Shown: piece by piece, positions 23,752 through 33,219 of the stretch | How positions within the stretch are numbered: the stretch's first letter is position 1 | Layout: each line of letters opens with the position of its first letter | Source of the DNA: Paenibacillus sp. URB8-2 | GTDB lineage: Bacteria; Bacillota; Bacilli; Paenibacillales; Paenibacillaceae | DNA: 64,000 nt | Direction of reading: 5' to 3' | Assembly (NCBI RefSeq): GCF_013393385.1 | Contig: NZ_AP023239.1 | Location: 2,046,001 to 2,110,000, forward strand | The notes under the pieces: model-generated | Database searches by the model: none | Seen by the model: the letters and a program-made list of their open reading frames with translations, nothing else | Told to the model about the DNA's origin: nothing | Program-made: the position numbers and the translations under genes

Positions 23752-26070
23752 TTAAATGATTACAGGGATGCCTTGCGCAGTTACTTCGCCAAGTCCGTTC
23801 ACCGTGTACTCTTTATCGTAGATCAAGATGGAAGCCGGAGTTTCGGTTTCGTTGGAAACCGTAACGCCTTGGTCGGTAACGGATACCTTGAGCCGGGAAC
23901 CGCGGAACATGATTTTGAACGAATATGATTTCCAATGGCCAGGGTTGAACGGTTTCAGGATCAGACGGTCGCCTTGAACACGCAGTCCGCCGAAGCCGTG
24001 TACAATGGACATCCAGGTGCCGGCCATGCTGGTCGTATGGCAGCCGTCCTCGGTATCGTTGTTGTAGTTGTCCAGATCGAGTCTGGAAGTGCGCAAGTAC
24101 ATCTCGTATGCCTTCTCCTTGTATCCGAGCTCGCAGGCGAGTATCGAATGGATGCATGGAGAGAGGGAGGACTCGTGGACGGTGATCGGCTCATAGAAGT
24201 CGAAGTTCCGTTTTTTCGTCTCCAGGTCGTAGCGGTCGTTCAGGAAGTAGAGTCCCTGAAGTACGTCGGCCTGCTTGATATAGCAAGAGCGCAGAATGCG
24301 GTCCCATGACCATTTCTGGTTCAGCGGCAGATGCTCGGGCGCCAGTTCCTTGACCGGGAGAATCACTTTATCGAGGAAGCCGTCCTGCTGCAGGAAGATG
24401 CCTTTTTCCTCGTCGGCCGGATAGTACATTTTGTCGATAATCTCCCGCCATTTCTCCGTCTCGCTTTCCAAAAGTCCAAGCTTGTCAACCAGTTCGCCAT
24501 AGCGCGATTCTTCATTCTGTTGCAAATAGGCGAGCGCTTCCAGCGTATACTCCATCGTCCAGGCTGCGATCCGGTTCGTGTACCAGTTGTTATTGACATT
24601 GTTCTCGTACTCGTTCGGTCCGGTAACGCCGAGCATGACGTATTTGTCTTTATGCGGTACGTAGTGCACGCGCTCTTCCCAGAAACGGGAGATTTCCGCC
24701 AGCACCTCAAGGCCGTATTGCCCGAGATACGACTTGTCGCCGGTGTAGTTTACATAGTTGTAGATGGCATAGGCGATAGCCCCGTTGCGGTGGATTTCCT
24801 CAAAAGTGATCTCCCATTCGTTATGGCATTCCTCGCCGTTCATCGTCACCATCGGATACAGCGCGCCTTTGGTGAAGCCGAGCTTGCTGGCATTCTCCTT
24901 GGCCTTCTCCAGATGTTTGTAGCGGTAAATCAGCAGGTTCCGGGCAATGGAAGAATCCGCGGTGCTAAGATAGAAAGGAACGCAGTAGGCTTCCGTGTCC
25001 CAGTAGGTGCTGCCGCCGTATTTTTCACCGGTGAAGCCCTTGGGTCCGATATTCAGCCGGTCATCCTCTCCAGTATAGGTCTGGTTCAGCTGAAAAATAT
25101 TGAAGCGGATCGCCTGCTGGGCGGAAGGGTCGCCTTCAATAATGATATCGCTTTCTTTCCATTTATCCTTCCAGGCATTCGTCTGCTCGGTCAGCAGAGC
25201 CACAAAACCGGCTTCCCTTGCCGACTGGAGAGCGCTTTGTGCCGCCTGGGCGAGCTGTCCCAGACCGTAGTTGCGGGAAGTCACGCTTGCGGCGTATTTG
25301 TAGATAACGACCTGCTCCCCCTGATGCACCGGAACCTGGACGTTGTTAGCCACATATTTGTCTCGCTGAACCGGTTCGGCGTCGGCTTCCAGTTTAACTC
25401 CGGCAACGACAATATCATACGCCATGGCCGTGGTTATATGAAAATCGAGCTTTTTCGTCTTCAGGGTCAGATAGCCGCCCCCTGGGAAACTGCTCTTCTC
25501 GACCTCATTCCAGAACTTCTCGTCATAGTTGGAATCCTTGTTCTTGATGTCCCCGTCCAAATAAGGGGTTACGGTGATCGTTCCCGCAAAATTGAGCGGT
25601 GTAACCGAATAGCGGATGGCTCCGATCTCCCGCCGGGTCATGCTGACGATGCGGATGCTCTCCACTTTGACTTCCTTACCGTCCGCGAGGGCAGCGGTGA
25701 AGCTGCGGGACAGCGTGCCTTCCTTCATGTTCAGCACCCGCCGGAATTCCGATACAATGCATGCGGCGAGATCCAGCGGAGCGCCATCAATATCGATGTC
25801 GATGCCAATCCAGTTGGTGCTGTTCAATACTTTGGCAAAATACTCGGGATAGCCGTTCTTCCACCAGCCGACCCGGGTCTTGTCGGGATAGTACACACCG
25901 GCCATATAGCTGCCTTGAAGGCTGGGCCCGCTGTACCGCTCTTCAAAATTGGCGCGTCCGCCCATATAGCCGTTGCCCAAACTGAATACGCTTTCGGAAA
26001 TCTCTTGGGTTTGGGGATCGAACGAGTCTTCAATAATGGACCATTCATCGATTTTTAAATACGCTTTCAT
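23752..26070 (-). CDS. mdxK: GH65 glycoside phosphorylase, probably maltose phosphorylase
   Basis: Phosphorolyses maltose to glucose and beta-glucose-1-phosphate in the cytosol. ATG 26070 follows AAAAGGAG and gives 772 residues, the usual GH65 length; the longer frame upstream is not coding. Domain order: N-terminal beta-sandwich (SLGNGYMGGRANFEERYSG), helical (alpha/alpha)6 barrel and a small C-terminal beta domain. The catalytic acid is the Glu in VTGPNEYENNVNNN. Phosphate-contacting residues lie in HESSLSPCIH and TTSMAGTW. The next gene upstream, pgmB, uses its product. Kojibiose or trehalose phosphorylase activity cannot be excluded, but the mdx context favours maltose. Confidence 0.93.
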   Translation of the reverse strand: MKAYLKIDEWSIIEDSFDPQTQEISESVFSLGNGYMGGRANFEERYSGPSLQGSYMAGVYYPDKTRVGWWKNGYPEYFAKVLNSTNWIGIDIDIDGAPLDLAACIVSEFRRVLNMKEGTLSRSFTAALADGKEVKVESIRIVSMTRREIGAIRYSVTPLNFAGTITVTPYLDGDIKNKDSNYDEKFWNEVEKSSFPGGGYLTLKTKKLDFHITTAMAYDIVVAGVKLEADAEPVQRDKYVANNVQVPVHQGEQVVIYKYAASVTSRNYGLGQLAQAAQSALQSAREAGFVALLTEQTNAWKDKWKESDIIIEGDPSAQQAIRFNIFQLNQTYTGEDDRLNIGPKGFTGEKYGGSTYWDTEAYCVPFYLSTADSSIARNLLIYRYKHLEKAKENASKLGFTKGALYPMVTMNGEECHNEWEITFEEIHRNGAIAYAIYNYVNYTGDKSYLGQYGLEVLAEISRFWEERVHYVPHKDKYVMLGVTGPNEYENNVNNNWYTNRIAAWTMEYTLEALAYLQQNEESRYGELVDKLGLLESETEKWREIIDKMYYPADEEKGIFLQQDGFLDKVILPVKELAPEHLPLNQKWSWDRILRSCYIKQADVLQGLYFLNDRYDLETKKRNFDFYEPITVHESSLSPCIHSILACELGYKEKAYEMYLRTSRLDLDNYNNDTEDGCHTTSMAGTWMSIVHGFGGLRVQGDRLILKPFNPGHWKSYSFKIMFRGSRLKVSVTDQGVTVSNETETPASILIYDKEYTVNGLGEVTAQGIPVII

Positions 26071-26129
26071 TGCGGACCGTCTCCTTTTATTTACATTTAA
26101 TCTAAAATGAATCGTTAGTATGCCTGAAT

Positions 26130-26792
26130 TTAAACGGAGGCAAAAGCTTCCTTGAGCCGGGCGACGCTCATCTCCTGCAGAGAAGGGACGACAATGTTCG
26201 CAGCTCCGAGCGTCTCCGGCGAACCGATGCCTATGCTCGCCATGCCCCCGCGGATCGCGGCCTCGATTCCGGCTTCGGCGTCTTCGAAGACGACGCATTC
26301 GGCGGAAGAGACCCCGAGCGCTTCGGCTCCCAGCAGGAACACTTCCGGATCGGGCTTGGCAGCGGACGTTTTGGTTCCGTCGATAATCGCGTCAAAATAT
26401 GGGGTGAGCCCGGTATTGTTCAGAATCGTCATCGCGTTCTTGCTGGCAGACCCTAGTGCGATCAATATTCCCTGGCTGCGGCATTCCTTCAGGAAGTCCA
26501 GCGCCCCGGGCAGAATCTCCGAGCTGTCCATCTTCGTAATATACTCTACATAGCGGTTATTTTTACTCTCGGCCAGCTTGGCTTTTTCGGCCTCGTCCAG
26601 AGTCAGTCCGCCGATTTCCAGCAGGATGTTAAGCGAAGCAGTGCGGCTCACGCCTTTCAGCCGCTCGTTGTCCTTCTCTGTGAACTCGAAACCGAGCTGA
26701 TCCGCAAGCTCCTTCCAGGCGATGTAATGGTACTTGGCTGTATCGACTAGCACACCGTCGAGATCGAACAGGCAAGCTTTGACTTCTTTCAT
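26130..26792 (-). CDS. pgmB: Beta-phosphoglucomutase
   Basis: HAD-family enzyme that converts beta-glucose-1-phosphate to glucose-6-phosphate, completing the maltose phosphorylase route. 220 residues from ATG 26792 with AGGAGG upstream. Motif I is LFDLDGVLVDTA with the nucleophile and acid Asp; the cap domain follows; motif II/III are ALGSASKNA and KPDPEVFLLGAEALG; motif IV is VVFEDAEAGIEAA. The KGVSR stretch matches the substrate-specificity loop of beta-PGM. It is followed by the GH65 gene in the same operon. A CAAACGTTTG operator-like palindrome lies about 45 bases upstream. Confidence 0.96.
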   Translation of the reverse strand: MKEVKACLFDLDGVLVDTAKYHYIAWKELADQLGFEFTEKDNERLKGVSRTASLNILLEIGGLTLDEAEKAKLAESKNNRYVEYITKMDSSEILPGALDFLKECRSQGILIALGSASKNAMTILNNTGLTPYFDAIIDGTKTSAAKPDPEVFLLGAEALGVSSAECVVFEDAEAGIEAAIRGGMASIGIGSPETLGAANIVVPSLQEMSVARLKEAFASV

Positions 26793-26834
26793 TTTTATCC
26801 TCCTCAACATTTGTATTGCCATTATTGGAGTTAG

Positions 26835-26852
26835 TGCAAACGTTTGTGCAAA
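26835..26852. promoter_or_regulatory. Operator-like palindrome before pgmB
   Basis: TGCAAACGTTTGTGCA contains the perfect palindrome CAAACGTTTG and a second GTTTG/CAAA half-site pair. It fits a LacI-family (MdxR or CcpA) site that controls the pgmB-GH65 operon. Related sites lie at 27960, 30064 and 30426. Confidence 0.6.
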
Positions 26853-26858
26853 GCTTAA

Positions 26859-26893
26859 AAAAACAAATGAAGCATGCAGAGCTTCATTTATTT
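26859..26893 (-). terminator. Terminator of the LacI-type regulator gene
   Basis: On the minus strand AAATGAAGC and GCTTCATTT pair around TCTGCAT, followed by GTTTTTTT. Confidence 0.85.
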
Positions 26894-26907
26894 ACATGTT
26901 CCCGGCA

Positions 26908-27945
26908 TCATTTCTTGCCGGGTGAATACATGGAGGATTCGCGGACAATCAAACGATGGGGAATGATAAAGCGGTTCGTGTAGCCAGGTTCGGTATTCTG
27001 CTTCTGAATCGCTTGAATCAATATTTGGGAAGCGGTATAGCCCAGATGGTAAATTCCGATATCGATGCTGCTGATCGGCGGAGTGGACAGCTCGGACAGC
27101 GGAATATTGTTAAAGCTGACGAGCGCGAGATCTGCAGGAACCGTGTAATTCAGTTCGTTCAGTCCGCGGAGTACGCCGAAGGAAACGATATCGTCCACCA
27201 CAACAAGCGCCGTCGGACGGCTCGGGAGATTCATGAAGAATGACATAGCGCGGTAGCCGCTGTCCTGCAGAAACTCCCCTTCCACAATCCATTCGGATTT
27301 CAGTTCCAGGCCGTTCTGCTCCATAGCTTTCCGGTAGCCCTCCAGCCGGTCTCGGGAAACGATCAGATTCGGAGGTCCGCTGACGAAGCCAATTCGCTCA
27401 TGTCCCATGGAGATAAGGTGACTCGTGGCATCATAAGCCGCCATCATATTATCGGTATCTACCGACAGGATATCGTCATACTTGTCGCTGCGCCCCACCA
27501 GGACGAAGGGGTAGCCGCCTTCCTTGAGAAAATCGATCACGGCGTCGTCTTTGCGCGAGTAGAGCAGGATCGCGCCGTCGACGCGCCGGCCTTTCAGAAG
27601 CCGTGAGACCGCTTCCAGTTCTTCTTTTTCCGTCGCGCCGGAGCTGATCAGGACATCGTAGCCTGAACGGCTTGCCTGTGTGACAATGCCGCGAATCAAT
27701 TCCATAAAGAACAGATTGGAGAACAATTCTTCAGCCGGCTTCGGGAGGATGATGCAAATACTGTTCGTCGTCTTCGATACGAGACTCTTGGCCATGATGT
27801 TCGGATGATAGCCCATTTCTTCCATAATGCTCTTGACCTTGCGGGAGGTTTCCGCGCTGATTCTCGGATGGCCCGACAAAACCCGGGAGACCGTGGAAGG
27901 GGATACGCCCGCTCTCCTGGCCACATCCTTGATGGTAACCGTCAT
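26908..27945 (-). CDS. mdxR: LacI-family regulator of the maltodextrin cluster
   Basis: 345 residues from ATG 27945, which follows AAGGAGG. The N-terminal helix-turn-helix and hinge are TIKDVARRAGVSPSTVSRVL and MGYHPNIMAKSL. The rest is a periplasmic-binding-like sensor (ICIILPKPAEELFSNLFFME, then VDGAILLYSRKDD, IGFVSGPPN and STPPISSIDIGIYHLG). Relatives in Bacillus sense maltose or maltodextrins and control the surrounding mdx genes. A GGAAACGTTTGC sequence just before its ribosome site suggests autoregulation. The symbol rests on context; sugar specificity is inferred. Confidence 0.85.
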   Translation of the reverse strand: MTVTIKDVARRAGVSPSTVSRVLSGHPRISAETSRKVKSIMEEMGYHPNIMAKSLVSKTTNSICIILPKPAEELFSNLFFMELIRGIVTQASRSGYDVLISSGATEKEELEAVSRLLKGRRVDGAILLYSRKDDAVIDFLKEGGYPFVLVGRSDKYDDILSVDTDNMMAAYDATSHLISMGHERIGFVSGPPNLIVSRDRLEGYRKAMEQNGLELKSEWIVEGEFLQDSGYRAMSFFMNLPSRPTALVVVDDIVSFGVLRGLNELNYTVPADLALVSFNNIPLSELSTPPISSIDIGIYHLGYTASQILIQAIQKQNTEPGYTNRFIIPHRLIVRESSMYSPGKK

Positions 27946-27959
27946 AGAAGCCTCCTTAT

Positions 27960-27972
27960 GGAAACGTTTGCT
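27960..27972. promoter_or_regulatory. Operator-like site at the mdxR start
   Basis: GGAAACGTTTGC lies 15-27 bases before the mdxR start codon and shares the AAACGTTTG core of the pgmB site. Confidence 0.5.
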
Positions 27973-28051
27973 TAAGCATATCTTAATCGAAGTCCAACCA
28001 ATTGTAAATAGTTGAGCTTGTAAGCCGAGGAACATAAAAGCTAAGTAAAAG

Positions 28052-29800
28052 TTATAAATTTGCTGCGCCCAGGACTGCAAAGCCGTAAGCAGGCAGCTTG
28101 GCGGACAATACGCCCCGGCTTATCCGTAGCGTTTCTCCGGTGAACAGGTCTTTCCAACGTTCCTTCTCTACATTAAGACGGAAAGATTGCGCCGTATCCT
28201 CATTGTTAAGAAGCACAATCACCGATTCATCTCCCAGCCGGCGTTCATAGGCCAGCTTGCTGCCGTGGCATTTGGCTTCAAGAAAAGCCATTGTACCTGT
28301 CCGGAGCGAAGGGTGACTCTTCCGAATGGTGATCAGCTTGCGGTAGAAGCCGAACAGCTCGTGATCCTGCTTGTTCGGGTCCCACTCCATACATTTTCGG
28401 CAGCCTGGATCTTCACCGCCGTCAAGGCCGATCTCATCGCCGTAATAGATACAGGGAGCACCCATAAATGTGAATTGGAACAGCGCGGCCAGTTTCATTT
28501 TACGCTTGTCGCTTCCGGCGAGCGTCAGCAAGCGGGCGGTATCGTGGCTGCCCAGAAGATTGAAGGCGACTTCGCTGGCTTGAAGCGGGTAACGGGATAA
28601 CTGCTTGCCGATCGCATGGGCAAAGCCTTCCGAGTCCAATGAGCCGCGTATGAAGAAATCGAGTACCGCCTCGGTAAATGGATAGTTCATGACGGCGTCA
28701 AATTTGTCTCCCTCCAGCCACGGGGAGGATTCATGCCAAATTTCGCCCAAAATATACGCTTCGGGGTTGGCCTGCTTGACGACCTTCCGGAAATCGCGCC
28801 AGAAACCGTGATCGACTTCGTTAGCCACGTCCAGACGCCAGCCGTCAATGCCTACTTCCTTGATCCAGTATTCGGCAACGCCCAGGAGATAACGCTTGAC
28901 GTCCGGATGTTCTGTATTCAGCTTCGGCATTTCTCTCACAAAGCCAAAGGCATCGTACGTAAGAATTCCATTCTCCGAATGAACCGGAAACTTGCGGATA
29001 TGAAACCAGTCCTTATAAACAGAGTTCTCCCCGTTCTCGGCGACGTCGACAAACGGGGCAAAGGTACTGCCCGAATGATTGAACACGGCGTCGAGCAGAA
29101 CGCGAATTCCTCTTTCGTGACAGGCGTCAACAAGCCGTTTTAACGTCTCGGTGTCGCCGAAATGCGGATCGACTCTCATGTAGTCTTCGGTGTCGTATTT
29201 GTGATTCGAGGCAGCGGCGAAAACAGGCGTAAAGTAAATACCGGTAATGCCGAGTTCGGTCAGGTGGTCCAGATGATCGATCACACCCTGCAGGTCGCCT
29301 CCGAAAAAGTTGTCCTGTTTCGGAACGCCGCCCCAAGGCTCAACGTTTTCCGGATCAAGGCCGGGGTCACCGTTAGCGAAACGCTCCGGGAAAATTTGAT
29401 AAAAGATCGAATCCCTGACCCAGGCCGGAGGAGCGAAGACGTCGCCGCGGTTGATATAAGGGAATTCAAACAGCCGATACGGACTCAAGGGACGCTCGGC
29501 TTGAAATTCGCTTTCCGTCATCCAGATCCGCTCTTTGCCCTTTTGCAGCAGAAAGCCGTATTTCAGCCGGCGGAAAGGCGGAACGGACTCGCATTCCCAA
29601 TAATCGAACATCTCGTCTGAGGCAAAAACAGTCATTTGAATCAGTTCTTTGGTTTGATCCCAGGCGTATTTGTCCCCTACCCAGGCGAATACTTCGGTTA
29701 AATCGCCTTTTTTGGCGCGTAGCCGCAGATGAATCGTGTTCTCATCGTAAGCATAGGACCAGTTGACCCGAGGGCGATGATAGACAGCTTCCAGTAACAT
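28052..29800 (-). CDS. bbmA: Neopullulanase/maltogenic amylase-type alpha-glycosidase (GH13)
   Basis: Cytosolic GH13 enzyme that cuts maltodextrins, cyclodextrins or pullulan to maltose-type products for the phosphorylase. ATG 29800 follows GGGAGG and gives 582 residues, the size of the cyclomaltodextrinase/maltogenic amylase group, which carries an N-terminal domain of about 120 residues. Catalytic blocks: LLDAVFNHSG, GWRLDVANEVDH (nucleophile Asp), YILGEIWHESSPW (acid Glu) and NLLGSHDTARLL (third Asp). No signal peptide is present, so substrates arrive through MdxEFG. It is first in the divergent minus-strand group and faces mdxE. Confidence 0.9.
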   Translation of the reverse strand: MLLEAVYHRPRVNWSYAYDENTIHLRLRAKKGDLTEVFAWVGDKYAWDQTKELIQMTVFASDEMFDYWECESVPPFRRLKYGFLLQKGKERIWMTESEFQAERPLSPYRLFEFPYINRGDVFAPPAWVRDSIFYQIFPERFANGDPGLDPENVEPWGGVPKQDNFFGGDLQGVIDHLDHLTELGITGIYFTPVFAAASNHKYDTEDYMRVDPHFGDTETLKRLVDACHERGIRVLLDAVFNHSGSTFAPFVDVAENGENSVYKDWFHIRKFPVHSENGILTYDAFGFVREMPKLNTEHPDVKRYLLGVAEYWIKEVGIDGWRLDVANEVDHGFWRDFRKVVKQANPEAYILGEIWHESSPWLEGDKFDAVMNYPFTEAVLDFFIRGSLDSEGFAHAIGKQLSRYPLQASEVAFNLLGSHDTARLLTLAGSDKRKMKLAALFQFTFMGAPCIYYGDEIGLDGGEDPGCRKCMEWDPNKQDHELFGFYRKLITIRKSHPSLRTGTMAFLEAKCHGSKLAYERRLGDESVIVLLNNEDTAQSFRLNVEKERWKDLFTGETLRISRGVLSAKLPAYGFAVLGAANL

Positions 29801-30500
29801 GAACAACAACCTCCCAAAAATATTTATTGACGGGGCTCTGCTTGTTCCAAGACGCCTCGTTATTCAAGCCATCCCTGTCAGGGCACAAGGAGATTACGGG
29901 TTGGAAACCATAACAAAAAGGCACATCCAAAGCCGGGAAACGACCGAGGATGTACCTGTAACAAGTAGCATTGCCTTTAAATTGGTATCCGGGAAAGCGA
30001 TTACTTCCGGAATGATTAGGATTATAGCATGAGGCCAAGATTTCAGGCAATAGTTAATTCAAACCTTTGCACAAATTTGTTTTTGCTTTGAACTGGCTCA
30101 TGGAAGAATAGAGATTTATTGCAGCCTTGCTCTGCTTAAAATGACTTTCTTGTTAAACCTGAACATGCATAAATATTGCTGTTCAGTAATAAATGTTTCA
30201 AACAAAGAAACGAAAACAGGAGATATCGTTTGACTTGGGAAGGTAATAGGTGATTTACCTAGTTAAATCAGCCTAAATGAGGTGAAATCCTATATGAAAG
30301 CGTTTTTACAAACAAGATATGCTATTGTATGATTGGTTCGAAATGAAGCGCTTCCAAGTTATGGGATTGTCTAATTCGACGAAATAAGATAAGAATTACG
30401 GTCCTGTGGCAGCTTTTTTGCAATCGTTTGCACAAACTGCCGAACTTGATCGCTTCAACTCAAAAATTAAGGGAATTGAACACGAAAGGGGCTAAAGAAA
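29801..30500. promoter_or_regulatory. 700-bp divergent control region of the mdx cluster
   Basis: No gene was found here. It holds a near-consensus promoter for mdxE (TTTACA, 17 bases, TATGAT at 30305-30333), a GAAGCGCTTC palindrome (30345-30354) about where transcription would start, and two CAAA/TTTG operator-like sites: CCTTTGCACAAATTTGT at 30064-30080 and GTTTGCACAAAC at 30426-30437. The layout fits combined control by the LacI-type regulator and CcpA. No obvious terminator or RNA element was seen in the rest. Confidence 0.6.
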
Positions 30501-31820
30501 TTGAAGATGAAAAAGTTTGTCACTCTCGCCGCTGCGTTCACAATGGTTCTTTCCATTACGGCCTGCGGGTCCGGCAATAACGAAGCGAATTCCACCCAAA
30601 CGAGTGCGCCTACAGAAAGCGCTTCCGATTCTGGGGGTACGAACACAGGATCAGTGTCTTCTCAAATCGCACCCGAAGACGGAGCTGCTTTGACGGTATG
30701 GGAAAGTAAAGAAGAAAGGGCGTTCACCGAGCAAATCGCCAAGGAATTTACCCAAAAATATAATGTACCGGTCAAAATCGAAGAAGTGTCTCCAGCCGAT
30801 CAAGTAACGAAGTTGTCTCAGGACGGTCCTTCGGGATTGGGGGCGGATGTTATCGTTATTCCGCATGACAATCTCGGCAAAGCGGTAGCCGCGAGTCTTA
30901 TCCTTCCAAACGATGTGTTTGCCGAGGAAACCAAAAAGAACAACACCGAGGCCGCGATTACAGGAGCCAGCTTCGAGGGAGAACTGTACGGCTACCCGCG
31001 CTCCGCCGAGACCTACGCCCTGTATTACAACAAATCACTGGTGAAGGAAGCCCCGAAGTCTTTTGACGATGTACTTGCTTTCAGCAAGACGTTCACGGAC
31101 AAATCGAAGAATAAATACGGGATTATGTGGGAAGTCGGCAACCTGTATTTTAACTATATGTTTATCGCTTCGACGGGCGGTTATGTCTACGGCGATAACG
31201 GCACAAACAAGGACGATATTGGCCTGAACTCCGATCAAGCCATTGAAGGCTTGAAAGCCTTTGTCAAAATAAAAGAGGCTCTGCCGATTAAGAGCGGGGA
31301 TATCAACCCGGATATTAAGCGCAGCCTGTTCAATTCCGGAGACGTAGCCATGGATATTAACGGTCCGTGGGAACTGGCCGGTTATAAACAAGCACTTGGA
31401 GACAAGTTGGGTATAGCTCCACTGCCTACGGTTGACGGTAAAACGGCGGTTTCATTCTCCGGCATCAAAATCTACGGAGTTAATGCCTATTCGCAGTATC
31501 CGAATGCAGCCAAATTGTATGCTGAGTTCGCTACCGGCAAAGATGCCCAGCTTCTGCTGAATAAGCTTATCGGCTCCATCCCGACGAACAAGGAAGCTTT
31601 AGAGGACCCGCAAGTTAAGGATGATCCTTATGTGTCGGCCTTTGCCGAACAAGCGAAGAATTCCCAGCCTATGCCGTCCATACCGGAGATGAGCAATGTG
31701 TGGAGCCCGGCCAACGCGGCGCTGCCGGAAATTTGGGATAAAAATGCCGATCCGAAGGCGGCAATGGACAAAGCGGTTCAGCAAATCAAGGATTTAAACA
31801 ATGGAGCCGCAGCTCAATAA
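30501..31820 (+). CDS. mdxE: Maltodextrin ABC transporter substrate-binding lipoprotein
   Basis: 439-residue lipoprotein that captures maltodextrins outside the membrane. The signal peptide ends in the lipobox SITAC (Cys22), followed by a Ser/Thr/Asn-rich linker (about 23-55). The mature part shows family 1 binding-protein features: LTVWESKEERAFTEQIAKEF, DGPSGLGADVIVIPHDNLG, LYGYPRSAETYALYYNKSLV, SGDVAMDINGPWEL and a C-terminal PEIWDKNADPKAAMDKAV. The TTG at 30501 is preferred over the ATG at 30507 because AGGGG lies nine bases before it. A hairpin separates it from the permeases. Confidence 0.92.
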   Translation: MKMKKFVTLAAAFTMVLSITACGSGNNEANSTQTSAPTESASDSGGTNTGSVSSQIAPEDGAALTVWESKEERAFTEQIAKEFTQKYNVPVKIEEVSPADQVTKLSQDGPSGLGADVIVIPHDNLGKAVAASLILPNDVFAEETKKNNTEAAITGASFEGELYGYPRSAETYALYYNKSLVKEAPKSFDDVLAFSKTFTDKSKNKYGIMWEVGNLYFNYMFIASTGGYVYGDNGTNKDDIGLNSDQAIEGLKAFVKIKEALPIKSGDINPDIKRSLFNSGDVAMDINGPWELAGYKQALGDKLGIAPLPTVDGKTAVSFSGIKIYGVNAYSQYPNAAKLYAEFATGKDAQLLLNKLIGSIPTNKEALEDPQVKDDPYVSAFAEQAKNSQPMPSIPEMSNVWSPANAALPEIWDKNADPKAAMDKAVQQIKDLNNGAAAQ

Positions 31821-31840
31821 TCTGTGGATAAAAGGAATCA

Positions 31841-31873
31841 CTATCGCCCGCCGCGCCAAGCCTGGCGGGCGAT
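31841..31873 (+). other. Hairpin between mdxE and mdxF
   Basis: ATCGCCCGCC and GGCGGGCGAT form a ten-base perfect stem around about a dozen bases, with no run of T afterwards. It probably stabilises or ends processing of the mdxE part of the mRNA, giving more binding protein than permease. Confidence 0.65.
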
Positions 31874-31905
31874 ATAAATTCCCCGGGAGAGGAGAGCGGA
31901 GAAGG

Positions 31906-33219
31906 ATGCGGCGACAACGCGCAACAGCCACGATACTGTCGACGATTTTTATGGGACTCGGACAAATATACAACCGCCAATTCGTTAAAGGTATCATTTT
32001 ATTAATGATTGAATCGGCTTGTATCTATTATTTTGTCGGAAATTTGGGAAGAGCCTTGTGGGGGATCGTCACTTTGGGAGATACGCCCAACCATTTGGCA
32101 AAAGTGAACGGTATCACGAAAATGGTGCCCGGAGACCATTCCATTTATATTTTGATTCAGAGCTTGATTACCTTGTTTATTCTAATTTTGTTTCTGATCG
32201 CCTGGTTTATGAACATCAGGGATGCATTCCAAACCGCCAAGAAGCGGGAAGCCGGAATTGCGGTTAACAATTTCAAACAATCATTCCGCTATGTAAAGGA
32301 TTATAAATTTGCGGAAACCTTTCTGATTCTTCCCGCGGTCGGTATCCTGTTCTTCACCATTATGCCGATTATCTTCATGATCCTGATTGCCTTTACGAAC
32401 TATTCCGCCCCCTCGCACGTTCCGCCGGCGAAGCTTGTGGATTGGGTCGGCTTCGAAACATTCCGCAATTTACTCGCACTGAAGACATGGAGCCATACTT
32501 TTTACGGGGTCCTGACCTGGACAATCATATGGGCAATTTTATCGACGGTTACAACCTATTTCGGAGGTCTGCTGGTAGCATTGCTGATCAGCCAGCAGGG
32601 TATAAGATTCAAGGGTTTCTGGAGAGCGATTCTGATTATTCCGTATGCTGTTCCGCAGCTGATCTCCCTGCTGCTCATGCGTAATCTGTTCAATGGGCAA
32701 TTCGGCCCGATCAATCAATACCTGAGATATTTCGGACTTGGCGGGCTGCCGTGGCTAACCGATCCATTTTGGGCCAAGGTAACTGTAATCATTGTGAATA
32801 TGTGGGTTGGCATACCGGTGTCCATGCTGCTGATTATGGGCGTTCTTACCACGATTCCGCGGGATATGTACGAAGCGGCTGAGGTAGACGGAGCTTCCAA
32901 TTTTCAAAAATTCCGCATTGTCACTCTGCCAATGGTTCTGTTCACCACCGCTCCTACGCTCATTACGCAGTTTGCGGGCAATATTAACAACTTTAACGCG
33001 ATTTTTCTGCTTACGGGCGGAAATCCGGTAAACGGGAACTATCAGTATGCAGGTTCAACGGATTTGCTCGTAACATGGTTGTATAAATTAACGCTTGACC
33101 AGAACAAAAACAACATGGCGGCCGCCGTTGGGATTATTATCTTTATCATCATCGCTTCCTTTTCCATATACAACTACCGCCGGACCAATTCTTTCAAACA
33201 GGAGGACATGATCCAATGA
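31906..33219 (+). CDS. mdxF: Maltodextrin ABC transporter permease
   Basis: 437 residues from ATG 31906 (GGAG just upstream); the longer frame from 31801 overlaps mdxE and is not needed. As in B. subtilis MdxF, there are extra N-terminal hydrophobic segments (MGLGQIYNRQFVKGIILLMI) before the usual six-helix permease core. The EAA loop is EAAEVDGASNFQKFRIVTLP. The stop overlaps the next start by four bases. Together with MdxG it forms the membrane channel; the ATPase is not in this window. Confidence 0.93.
   Translation: MRRQRATATILSTIFMGLGQIYNRQFVKGIILLMIESACIYYFVGNLGRALWGIVTLGDTPNHLAKVNGITKMVPGDHSIYILIQSLITLFILILFLIAWFMNIRDAFQTAKKREAGIAVNNFKQSFRYVKDYKFAETFLILPAVGILFFTIMPIIFMILIAFTNYSAPSHVPPAKLVDWVGFETFRNLLALKTWSHTFYGVLTWTIIWAILSTVTTYFGGLLVALLISQQGIRFKGFWRAILIIPYAVPQLISLLLMRNLFNGQFGPINQYLRYFGLGGLPWLTDPFWAKVTVIIVNMWVGIPVSMLLIMGVLTTIPRDMYEAAEVDGASNFQKFRIVTLPMVLFTTAPTLITQFAGNINNFNAIFLLTGGNPVNGNYQYAGSTDLLVTWLYKLTLDQNKNNMAAAVGIIIFIIIASFSIYNYRRTNSFKQEDMIQ

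Noticed and set aside
24331..26058. 575-codon plus-strand ORF opposite the GH65 gene
   Set aside because: Shadow of a well-supported glycoside phosphorylase; residue composition is typical of antisense frames.
29742..30050. 102-codon minus-strand ORF upstream of the amylase gene
   Set aside because: Overlaps the amylase start and control region; the protein has no recognisable order and no ribosome site.
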